Shown: piece after piece, positions 52,640-62,712 of the stretch | Layout of the letters: each line of letters starts with the position of its first letter | Numbering within the stretch: the first letter of the stretch is position 1 | Assembly: GCF_014905175.1 (NCBI RefSeq) | Contig: NC_057792.1 | Span: forward strand, 19,350,963 to 19,414,962 | From: Aphidius gifuensis | Taxonomy: Eukaryota > Arthropoda > Insecta > Hymenoptera > Braconidae | Direction of reading: 5' to 3' | DNA: 64,000 nucleotides | Program-made: the position numbers and the translations under genes | Notes under the pieces: model-generated | The model's database searches: none | The model's input: the letters and a program-made list of their open reading frames with translations, nothing else | Told to the model about the DNA's origin: nothing

Positions 52640-54139
52640 TTATGATGATTTTTTAGTTTTTTGATGTTCAATGATCCATGGATGTGTTAAAATTCCATCA
52701 AGAGAAAGACGATTTTCTGATTTAACAATCAATAACTAAAAAAAACAAAAAACAAAACATTAATAATTGTATAAATAAAAATAAGAAAAAAGCAAAAAAC
52801 TTACTTTTGAAATTAAATCACGAGCACCATCACTAACATAAGATGGAAATGTATATTGTGCTTTCATAATTTTTTTATATGTTTCATCATAGCTTTTAGT
52901 TACAAATGGTGGATTACCAGTTAGACATTCATAGCATAAAACACCAACACCCCATAAATCAACAGAATGATCATGTGAATTACCAAAAACCATTTCTGGT
53001 GGTAAATAATCAAGTGTACCACATAATGTATCACGTCTTGATGATGGTGCATGTACTGACCATCCAAAATCAGCAATTTTTAATTCACCATCTCTTCCAA
53101 GTAGTAAATTTTCTGGTTTAATATCACGATGTATAACTTTTTTACTGTGACAATATTTCAATGCATCAGCTAATTGATAAATATACTTTGCTGTTCTAAA
53201 AAATAAATAAAATTAAATATCATAATTATACTATTTAATTATATTAAAAATATCTTTTAAATTTAATTACTTTGCTTCATCAAAACGACCATCTGGTGCA
53301 TCTTTAAGTGCCTTATACAATTCTCCATTTGGTGCAAATTCAAGAATTAAATAAACTCGCTTAGTGTCATGGAAATATCCATACATACGAAGAATATTTG
53401 GATGTCTGTAATGAAAAATTATTTTATAAATTTATAAGCTTGAAATTATTTGCAGTAATAATTACCTCAAATGAGTTTGTATTTCAATTTCTCTTCGTAC
53501 TTGATGCTCAACATTACCTTCTTCAATTTGATTTTTAAATAGTACTTTCATTGCAACAATATATTTCGATTTACGTTCTCTTGCTAAATAAACATTACCA
53601 AATTTACCTTTACCAAGTGGTTTACCAATTTCGAAATCTGTTAGTACCCATTTTTTTGGAGCATTTGATGATGATGCTGATGAAGTTGAAGATGATGCTG
53701 CTGCTGCTGCTGAAGATGTTGATTCTGTCTTTGAATTTGATGAAGATGATGACACTACATTTGATCCACTTGATGTATTATCTATTTTTTTATCAACAAC
53801 TTCTTTTGGTTTATCAATTTTAATTGTTAATTTATTGGTAGTTTTTTTAACATCATTATCATCAATTTTAACATCATTCTTCTTATCATTTTCTCCATTT
53901 TTTATAGGCACTTTATTTATTGTTTTATCTTTTTCTTTTTCTGTTATTTTAACATCATTTATTGCAATTGTTTGAGCAGCTATACATTCTGATAATTTTA
54001 AAGCTTCAAGATTTTCTTTATCTTTTGATATTGTTAATGTTTTTAATGTTCTCAATTGTTTATGATTGTTGATTGTTTTTTCATCATTTGACACTGGTAC
54101 TTGTTTAAGTGGTAAGTTATTATCACTGTTTTTCAACAT
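52640..54139 (-). CDS. aur: Aurora serine/threonine kinase
   Basis: Mitotic kinase acting at centrosomes and spindle (A type) or in the chromosomal passenger complex (B type). Coding exons on the minus strand: 54139-53466, 53405-53271, 53195-52805 and 52735-52640; 431 residues, phases agree. Residues 1-160 are low-complexity (Lys/Asn/Ser-rich with a poly-Ala run), the rest is the kinase domain. Visible: Gly-rich loop GKGKFGNVYLA, catalytic Lys198 in VAMK, HRDIKPENLLL, ADFGWSVHAPSSRRDTLCG with the activation-loop Thr, and CGTLDYLPPEM. All catalytic residues are present. Subtype signals conflict. MYGYFHD has the Gly typical of TPX2-binding Aurora A, and overall length suits A. The hinge GELYK and the one-residue-longer DAPDGRFDE loop look B-like. 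A donor-like CAAG/GTAAATG near 54511 and an acceptor near 54173 suggest a 5' UTR intron. Confidence 0.93.
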
Positions 54140-55230
54140 TATTAATGATTAATTTCATTAACCAATTATCAAACTGAAAATTAAATTAATATTGTTTATT
54201 TTACTCCAATTTTATTTGACATTAAGGGTTTATTTGTTTTTTAGGTTAATCCATAAAAATATTTACTAAATAATTTTTATTAATTATTAATAATAGCTTA
54301 ATAAATTCAGCAAAATAATTTTAATTTTATAATTATTTTTAATGACGTTTATTGTTAATAAATTAATTTGCATATTAACTGATTTTGTGTGTTTGTTAAA
54401 AAATAGATTTAAATGTTTGATGACAAATATATTGCTCCAGTTTATTTATTTTTTATTAGTTATTAACTTATTATAATTATTTAATTGTAAATTAATTAAA
54501 TCATTTACCTTGATTATTTATTATTATTATTTATTTATTTATATTAATGTAAACAACAAAATGATGTTAGTTTTTTAAAAAATAACGAACTTATATATAT
54601 TTTTTTTTTTAATGTTGCTTTTCTCTTCTCTCTCTTTTTTTTTTCTCTTCTTCTCATTAGTCACGTGACCTTGCGTGCGCCATGTTTACGTGGGAAATTT
54701 CAAATCAGTTTTTTAAAATTTTATTAGCTATTTAAATTTTAAGTCGTCGAAGTGAAAAAAAAAAATCTTAAAATGTTCGATAAATATTTTAGAAATTTTT
54801 AGAAAAAAAAAATATATTCTTTTCGATTAAATTATTGATGGCTTTGGTTTTTATTTGCCTTATAAAATATGCATACAATAAATAATTAAATTTATATTAC
54901 AAAACACATTCTTATTTACATTTCAAGTTTAGATAAAATCATATTTTCAATTTCATTTAAATCAATATACATAAGTGGTACAAAAAAAAAATAATAAAAT
55001 AAATTTTTAATGACATAAATGATTAAGTATTTGTTTGAATTGTATTTCCAAAAATAGAGGGATAAATATTCAAATAAAATACGTAAAATATGTTGAATAA
55101 TTAAATATAATATTGCAAATATAAATTTGTAAATTTTTATTATTTAACATGGCTATTTTTACTTACAAACATTGACAACATTAAATTACCACAATTAAAT
55201 TTTTTACCAAATTTTTTTAATTTATTTTTC
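54140..55230 (-). other. Aurora upstream region
   Basis: About 1.1 kb between the Aurora start codon and the end of the receptor gene. A GC-richer patch at 54658-54700 with TCACGTGACC and GCGTGCGCC is the best candidate for the Aurora promoter. The remainder is A/T-rich with no gene seen. Confidence 0.45.
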
Positions 55231-57432
55231 TTATTTTCTAGCAATATTCATTTGCAATAAAATAATTTCATAAGTAACAATAGCACCAGCAATCTGAAAA
55301 AACAAAAAAAATTACAATTTAAATTGTTTCCATTTATAAAAGTATAATAATGAAACTTACAGTCAAAATAAAACTTCGAGTGATGGAAAAAAATTTCATT
55401 CCAGTTAGTGATATTTCATCAGATGTTAATTGTTGTTGTAGACGTTGAATCTAAAATAAAATGATACCAAAATAAATAAATATACACAAGCAATTTATAA
55501 AACATATGAAAAATAATTTAATAAAATTTTTTACTTCAATTGTAAAGTAGGATGATGAACAAGAATAAACAGCTGGTAATGCTTCTCTGCTGTGATCATG
55601 AATTCTCGCTGTTAAAAATGTAACAGCCATCGTTCGTCCCAATACAAATGCAAATGTAATAAATGGAAATACTGCACTTAAATCTACATTTGTATTTATT
55701 CTGAAATTTCAATTGGACAATCAGTACAATAATCAATAAAATATATAATTCAATTTATTAGCATTCCTGGTGAAAATATTTCTCCGAATTTTTTTTCGAT
55801 TCCTCCGAAAATATTTTCACCAGAGACAATTATCCTTACGATAGCCCATAGGACAATTGAAGACAAGAGAAATAAAGATTATGACCGAGCGATATTAAAA
55901 TTAATGGAGAAATAAGCTCATCTGTTTGTTTGACAAGCCAACTTAACGAACAATAATTTTCTCTGAGACGACTCCAATGAATTGTACAATGACTTTTTTC
56001 AATTAAATTAATTGTTTCATAATTTAATGATTTATATCTCTCTGCAAGTCCTGTTGCCACCTGATCAAGTTTTAATTAATCAGAAATTTTATTTAAGTGA
56101 AAATTAATTTATCAAATAAATATAGTTACCAGCATGACAAATAAATCACTGAAATTCCAAATGAATGTTGCATAGTTACTCACAATGAACAAGAAAATAT
56201 TTCCCCAGAGATTAAAGTCAACTATTTTTAAAAAATAATATAATTTAGTTATGAGTTAATTTAGTTATGAGTTAATTATAAATTATTCTTACAATTTTCA
56301 AGTGTAAATATATCTGATTGTGAATGAAGAATTTTAAAACATTCTTGCCAAGTTGCACTGAAATAATCAGTAACAGGTTGACTTGAAATCATATTGATAA
56401 TCCAAATAATTTGTTCAATAATAGCAAAGAAAAATAATATCAATGAAATTGTCATGAATTTGCATCTCAATTTTGGAGGATTGTGGTTGAAAATATTATT
56501 TGATCTATAAAATTTAACATTTCATATAATTTTCATATAATTAAGTTGAAAAAAAAATATTTAAATATGATTTTTTCTTTTGAATAACCTGTCCAGTTGT
56601 TTTTCCATTGCTTTCCATTTACGATTGAGTTTAACCCAATGAGGTGACATCCATAGAAAAATTATGATTTCGAAAATAGTACATCCATAAAAAGCAGCTG
56701 CAGCTGTTACACTTATTATTGAACCTATATATTTAAATAATAATTTATATCTAGTATATGGACTACACTTTAATAGACATAAAAAATATAGATACTTTTT
56801 TTATTTAAACTTGAAGTCATTCTGACATTTTCAATGCCATGAACAGTCGAACAATACACAAGAATAATCAACATAAAAATAACTGTTAAAGTATAAAATC
56901 CTCTGAATGATTTAATTTTGAATGTCAATTTGTCTGATGATGAATCAGACAGTCCTGAAACTGGAAGGATTCCAAACACTTGAGAAATCATAAGAATCGG
57001 TCGAATTGCATTGTGAAAAGATTCCTTGTTCTATTTTATTGATTAAAAAAAAATTATTGTATATTAGTTTTTGTTATATGAAATAGAAAAAAATTTATCA
57101 AATTAAATACATGTAATAATCGAATCAAAGGGAAAAAATAAACAAGGAAACACAAACAATACGTATGGGTTTGTGTAAATATTTTTGTTATTGGGGCATT
57201 TTAATCAATTTATTAAATTAATTGAAAATTATCTACTTACATTTTTTGTTGTTTTATATGATTTTTGACTGACCTCATTATTTGGAATGAATTTTTTAAT
57301 CGATATATTAGAATCAACAAAACTTTTATGAATTTCAAAAGTTTCACTGACACTTTTTATATTGGTATTTTGTAATTTATTAAAATTTTTATTTTTAATT
57401 TCATCGTTAGCATCCAATGGAAGCAATAACAT
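55231..57432 (-). CDS. Gustatory receptor, sugar-receptor clade
   Basis: Seven-transmembrane ligand-gated cation channel of the insect gustatory receptor family, acting in taste-neuron dendrites. Nine coding exons on the minus strand: 57432-57241, 57030-56796, 56724-56589, 56504-56293, 56221-56130, 56060-55840, 55700-55535, 55450-55361 and 55293-55231. They give 468 residues, a normal length, with all phases consistent. The N-terminus (1-64) is hydrophilic. FHNAIRPILMISQVFGILPV (69-88) is the sugar-clade opening. Other marks are FLWMSPHWVKL, DLFVML (284-289) followed by VATGLAERYKSLN, and a terminal TYEIILLQM (455-463). The Glu after TY is typical of sugar receptors in place of a hydrophobic residue; the final Phe of the usual QF is Met here. 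Closest groups by recognition are Drosophila Gr5a/Gr64 and bee Gr1/Gr2. It appears intact. The first exon is the least certain. Confidence 0.9.
55767..55823. repeat. Short hairpin element in receptor intron
   Basis: Arms CTGGTGAAAATATTT and AAATATTTTCACCAG are perfect inverted repeats around a CTCCGAATTTTTTTTCG loop. It sits in the intron between the sixth and seventh coding exons. A looser relative is at 58163-58245. Confidence 0.7.
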
Positions 57433-58419
57433 GTTGAAAAATAATTTTATTTCAATTGTTTTTGTGTAGAAAAATTTTTAAAAAATTATTTGAAAATTTA
57501 TTACTTAATAAATAAATATATTTTTTTTGATCATTGTATGGCCTAAGATTCAAACTGATTCAAACTGAAGCTATTACTATGATTAATTTTGTGAGTAAAT
57601 TTTTTTCGAGTTTGCGCCCTCGGCAAGATATTTAAATATTTATTGTTAAAGTAGATTTTTTTTTTTTAGTCATGAATACAATGTGTTACTGTTAAAATGA
57701 TTAAAAATAGTATGTACTATCAATATAATCAATCAACTTGATGTTTACAACACAGAAAAAAATAATTTGTAACTTCGCATTTTTTTTAGCGATTAGGGAA
57801 TTAATTTTATAATATAGACACTCAATTTTTTTCATCGGGATGAATTTTTATATGCCTAGACGAAAAAAAAACCATTTCTATTCCTCAGAAAATGAAAATA
57901 ATGTATATAATAAAAGGATGTATATTAATTTCAATATTAGTGATATTAATAATTAAATATAGTTTTTTAAATGACACAAATACTTTTCTTCAGGCCTTCT
58001 TCTTTTTCCTCCTTGAAATTGTGCTCAAGTAAAATTGAATCAATTAAATATGTAAGTATATAGATTTCTTTTTTTTTTTTTTTAAATACAATATATTTTT
58101 TCAATATTTTATTTCATAGAATTATACATATATGATATATTGATTCTACTACCTTAATTTCCCTGGTAGAAATAATCTTTCCGGATTTTTTTCCGAATTT
58201 CTCCGGATTTTTCTCCGATTTTCGGAAAAAAAAAAAAAAATTCTACAAAAAAATATGTCTCATGTTATTTGTGTCGATGCAATGAAAAAATTTATCAGCT
58301 CATTTACAATAATTATTTTCATTATTTTTTTTTTTATCATAATTGCAATGCACTTTATTTTATTGGTAGTTTTCGAAATTTAATTATTTATAATCGCTAA
58401 TGCTTCGCTAATGCTTCGA
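57433..58419. other. Divergent spacer between receptor and peptide gene
   Basis: About 1 kb shared upstream of two genes transcribed away from each other. It contains the loose hairpin at 58163-58245 and A/T-rich DNA; no gene seen. Confidence 0.5.
58163..58245. repeat. Foldback element related to 55767-55823
   Basis: Starts CTGGTAGAAATAATC and ends near AATTCTAC, with several CTCCGGATTTTT-type segments between. The shared CTGGTRRAAAT end and the TCCGGA/TCTCCG core suggest the same short non-autonomous repeat family. The arms are imperfect. Confidence 0.5.
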
Positions 58420-58427
58420 GTATATAA
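58397..58427 (+). promoter_or_regulatory. TATA-type core promoter of the peptide gene
   Basis: GAGTATATAATGAA (TATA at 58420-58427) directly follows a tandem GCTAATGCTTC GCTAATGCTTC duplication (58397-58418). Transcription would start near 58450. A non-coding exon would then end at 58510, before GTAAGTAT; the acceptor TTTCAAG ends at 58612, giving a 102-bp 5' UTR intron. Confidence 0.5.
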
Positions 58428-58636
58428 TGAATTGGAAAATTCTCATTTTCACAAGAACCAATTTTCAGAATCAACTTGTGAAAAATAAAAAAATATACAA
58501 CTTCAATAAAGTAAGTATATATAATCCATAAATATAATATTAAAATAATATATTAATAAACTTTATTATTTTTTTTATTGAAAAGTACTAAATCATTTAA
58601 TTATATTTCAAGATTTTTTGGAATAATTAACTCCAA

Positions 58637-58933
58637 ATGAAGAACATATTGGCAATATTAATAATTTTTGGTTTGAGTACACTTTTTTGTGTAAATTCAT
58701 TGCCACGAAATTACAATGAAACTTTAATTGAACGTGTCAAAAGAGCCTGGAAGCTGCCAACATGTCCTCATAATTGGGGATGTGACGAAGGAAAATGTTG
58801 GACAGAATGTGCAGATATTTTACACATGTGGTGTTGGTCTAAAAAGGGTGATAGCTCGGAGGCCAACAAATGTACTTCGAAAGACGATTGTTACCGATGT
58901 TGGAAATGTGCAAGTACATGTTTTTGGTTGTAA
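58637..58933 (+). CDS. Secreted Cys/Trp-rich pre-pro-peptide
   Basis: Single coding exon, 98 residues. Residues 1 to about 21 form a hydrophobic signal peptide (cleavage likely after VNS). A short pro-segment with one N-glycosylation sequon (NET) ends in RVKR at a furin-type dibasic site. The mature part is about 60 residues with ten cysteines, enough for five disulphides, and seven tryptophans. Cysteine pattern: CPHNWGC, GKCWTEC, MWCW, then NKC, DDCYRCWKC and STCFW. It is probably a disulphide-stabilised secreted peptide. I do not recognise the family with certainty. Venom component, antimicrobial peptide or cuticular/secretory factor are all possible, and the sequence alone does not decide. 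The promoter and a spliced 5' UTR support expression; AATAAA follows about 20 bp after the stop. Neighbouring genes give no functional hint. Confidence 0.75.
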   Translation: MKNILAILIIFGLSTLFCVNSLPRNYNETLIERVKRAWKLPTCPHNWGCDEGKCWTECADILHMWCWSKKGDSSEANKCTSKDDCYRCWKCASTCFWL

Positions 58934-60379
58934 TAATTAATTATCAATGGTTGAATAAATATCAATGGCAATAAGAAAGAGGTTTTAAAAAATCATAATA
59001 TATATTTATTGGAAAATGTCTCTATTTATATTATTTTTGTACTTTTAACCTTACACTATAAATATTCTGCGGACAAATGATTGTAAATAAAAATTATACC
59101 ATTACATAAAATTACAATTCAATTATCAGCAAATTTATAATATATATTGTTTAATTAATACTTAAATAATTGTAAGAAAAAATTTATTATTCAAACATGA
59201 TTGTTATTGAACATGTTCAATTTATTGTATACTTGTATGATCGTTAACAGTTTCATACGATTTGTGAAATTATAAAATGATTAAAAAATAAAATTTTGTT
59301 TTATATTTAACTTATTTAAAATATTGTTGATTTTAAACATAATTAAAAAACCGTTAAATTTTTTTTGTAATTAAAATTGGAATATCATATAAAATAGATA
59401 TTTTCTTCCAAAACATTTAAATGATGACCTTTTTTTTGGTTCATTTTGAATTTACAAAAAAAAATCAATTAATAAAAAGTCTTAATAAAAGTAAAAGTGA
59501 ATATTATAAAAAAAAAAAAAATTAGTTGATAAATATAAAAAATTGTTGTGATAATTTCATTATTTATTAGTCTATAATATCTGGTGATAATGGAAAATTT
59601 TTCAAACAATAATAATTGGAAAATATTATTACGTCATTCAGCTCAATTAAAATTTAAAAACTTGTATGCAATAACATGCAAAATTATCGGGTCAACATGC
59701 TAATCAATTGTTATTACAATAATTGTCGTACTAACTCATGCAAATGTTCATTAACAATAATAATAATTAATCTTCTTTTTTTGTCAAAACACAATGATTG
59801 CAGAAAATATAAGAAAAATTGAAAATGATAATCGATCAAATGGACTATTTAATAATGAGACAAATAATGATTACGTTTATTGATGTTAAAAAAAGAAAAA
59901 TTATTATAAACACAGTATAAAAATTATTTTGAAAAGAAAAAAAAAATTAGATTTAATGTTGTATAATTAAAATGTCATAATTTAAATGAAAAAATTGAAT
60001 ATTCATTAAATGAACTTAAATCTACATGTAAAATTACTATTTAATCAATATTCATACTATTTTATGAATGTATTAACAATTTTTTTTTAAATCTAGTAAA
60101 TCAACAAAATAAAAATAAATAGAACAAGTTTATGGGAATTTTTTTTAAATGCATGAGTTTTATTTTCAATAAAAGATATATGATATTTATCATCAATATT
60201 CGAATTTGTTTTAAAATCTTTGTATATAAATTACATTAAGTTTTTTTTTCATTAATAATAATTTTTTGATTGCAATAATTATATTTTTGAAAAACAACGA
60301 CTTTCTCTAAAATCAAATCGATTTCAATATGATTTAATTGACATCGTCAGGTATCTAGTAATATCCATGATAGATTTTA
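58934..60379. other. Spacer between peptide gene and orphan membrane gene
   Basis: 1.4 kb of A/T-rich DNA that must contain both 3' UTRs. It holds the first copy of the 313-bp direct repeat. A 29-codon opening at 59794-59883 has no supporting signal. Confidence 0.5.
59353..59665 (+). repeat. 313-bp direct repeat, copy 1
   Basis: Direct copy at 62837-63150. Shared landmarks in order: TTTTTGTAATTAAAATTG, TATTTTCTTCCAAAACATTT, AAAAAGTCTTAATAAAAGTA and ATTATTACGTCATTCAGCTC, then AATTAAAATTTAAAAACTTG. It lies about 0.7 kb beyond the 3' end of the orphan gene. Confidence 0.9.
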
Positions 60380-62567
60380 CTATAATGAATCAAACGCGTT
60401 TATGTCTTGCGTCCAGTTAAGATATGTTTGTTCACCATCTTCGAAAACTTCGCAGGTCAATCTATGTTGGACAACACTGTAAAGTAAAAATAATATTATT
60501 AATAATATATATTTCACATCAACAATTTATTAGAAATATAAATAAATAGTTAATAATCAAAACAGCTAAATATTTTTCACTCGATAAAACAACTTACAAT
60601 TTATCACCATCTTGTGTTTTAAATACAATTACACCACTATCAATTACTAATTCACATGTTTTCATTTCTTCAGCTAAATCCTTCCTTGAAGATACTTTTT
60701 TAATAGTAATAAGTTGATTTTGTAAATTTTCATCTAACTTTTTGTCACATTCAACATTCACTATTTGTGTACAATAATATCTGTAAAATATAAATAATAT
60801 TATTAATAATGTATGCTTATTATCAACAATTTATTGGAGATATTTATAAATAATCAAAAGCTCTAATAATGAAAAAAAATGATTTAAAGTTATTGTTTAA
60901 TATTCAACTTACACTTCATCACTATTGTCTTTTTGTATTTTTACTGTAGTATCATATGATGAACTAAAATTGCCAATAATTGGATACATCCTGTTAAAAT
61001 TTGAGTCAGAGAGAATGCGAGAAAAGCCCGTCAACCTGTAAAATAAAAATAGTATTATTATAATGATGTATATTTTTTATCGTTTGTAAATGATTAACAA
61101 TTGATATATTAATTAATAATAAATATTTCAAATGAATAATTCTAATAATAAAGAAAAATTTTTCAAAATTATTGATTAATAATCAACTTACTCTCTTATA
61201 TGCTCCGGTGTTTCTAAGGTTATTTTATAGCCTGAAAATGAGTAAATAAATTTACCTCTTCTGTGTCGTATTATTGTTTGCTCTTTTTCGTTAGCAGCTA
61301 TTTCATTTTGTAAAGTTTCAGTCAATTTTTTAACTTCAAGGCCCACTGTGTGATGGAAAGTAAATCTGTAAATGTTTATAAAGAAAATCAATCAATAATC
61401 AACACTAGATAATTTTTTTTTCTTAATAAAACTCTCTCTTCTCTTTAATTATAATAAAAATTTGATGCTAGAAATTATTATTTAATATTCAACTTACGTT
61501 GTATCACCTTCTTCTGTTTTTAATGTTAATTTACCCTTATCAAGTAATCCAGTAAATTTACCAATTTTTATTGGTATTGGTTTCCCTCTTGGAAATGGTT
61601 CTAGTATGTTTGCATTTAATTCTTTGCTTCCCATCAAATTACGTGTGTTATCGTTCATAAGACTGTAAAATAATAATAGATAATGATTTAAATGAATAAT
61701 CAACTTTTTAAAAATAATGATGTAAATAAGTAATTAAATTTTATAAAATAGATCAACGTTATTCAGTATTAATAAAATATTTATTAAATAATTCAAACAA
61801 TCAATAAAGTCGATTGTCCAAGAAATTAGTGAATATAATATCCAACTTACTGTATATTATCTTCTTGTGTTTTTATTTGTATTACACCATCATCAAATAA
61901 TACACTGGATGTAATAATTTTTGATGGAATTATAGAATACTTTAAAGTTTCTTCTTCAGCTGCAATCTTCGCGTCAATATCTTCCCAAAATGTAGGAGTT
62001 TTTACTACAATATAAGTACTGCCAACAACAATAACTGTTAATGGAATTGTAGAATACCATAAAATATTTTTTGTAACAGTACTTATTATTTTCCAATATC
62101 CAGCCGATTTTTTTTGAGCTATATAAAAATTAAAATAAATTATTTCAATAAATATACTGTTAAGTATAAAATATATAATACTTGATTAATTATATTCATT
62201 AAAAATTATATAGTATATAAAAAATAATCAATTTTATTAAAAATAAAATTTTGTCAATAGAAAAAATTGAAAAGTTAATCGAAATACACGTGGCTCTAAA
62301 ATTTCAAGTATCCTGTTTTATCATTAGGAACCGCTCAATTTTCGTTTATAATTTTGAATTTGATTTATTTAAAAAATTTTCGTCTATAATGACGAGAATG
62401 ACGAGAATAACATCACATGACTTACCTGATGTAATTGAATTTTTGGTTACATGACTAGAACCATTTCTCACGAGGCACATGGATTGTAGATATTTCGTTG
62501 TGTTTTTATTTGGAATATATCTTGCTGTTCCAAAAAGACGCAAACCTATTTTCACAAATCCACTCAT
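60380..62567 (-). CDS. Orphan single-pass membrane protein with exon-encoded repeats
   Basis: Family not recognised. Seven coding exons: 62567-62426, 62118-61851, 61662-61498, 61365-61192, 61035-60913, 60780-60598 and 60476-60380; 383 residues, all GT-AG. The first ~92 residues contain no Asp or Glu and begin MSGFVKIGLRLFGTARYIPN, resembling a mitochondrial presequence. A membrane span follows (about 66-86, IPLTVIVVGSTYIVV). The rest is charged and consists of a series of related units. Exons 3-6 are 165, 174, 123 and 183 nt, all multiples of three with phase-2 borders. Exons 2, 3 and 6 end on a shared strand-like motif: IQIKTQEDN, LTLKTEEGD and IVFKTQDGD. VNVECDKKLDENLQNQ (exon 6) pairs with VGLEVKKLTETLQNE (exon 4). 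Inferred: inner-membrane protein with its C-terminus in the intermembrane space. Paralogue at 63732. Confidence 0.8.
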
Positions 62568-62712
62568 TTTTTTTATTTAGGTTTCTTTTTCAAACAATCT
62601 ACTAATATTAATTGAGTTATTAACAATATATAAAGTTGATCGGAGTAAACCGCGCTGGACCACGTGAGAGCAGAACCTGAACTGTCAGATGGCAACCCAA
62701 GAAGACATGAAG
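62265..62712 (-). repeat. Inverted duplication, left arm (promoter, exon 1, intron 1 start)
   Basis: Reverse complement of 63590-64000. Covers intron 1, first exon and about 145 bp of upstream DNA of the orphan gene, including a CACGTG (62661) and CTGTCAGATGGCAACCCAAG. The right-hand copy runs off the window, so the full arm length is unknown. Confidence 0.9.

Noticed and set aside
53551..53823. Plus-strand ORF opposite the Aurora N-terminal exon
   Set aside because: Leu/Met-rich shadow of low-complexity Aurora sequence.
58728..58940. 70-codon ORF overlapping the Cys-rich peptide in another frame
   Set aside because: Shadow of the real frame; it lacks a signal peptide and the coherent Cys/Trp pattern.
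59794..59883. 29-codon ORF starting MIAENIRKIEND
   Set aside because: Protein-like but too short, with no splice partner or homologue that I can see.
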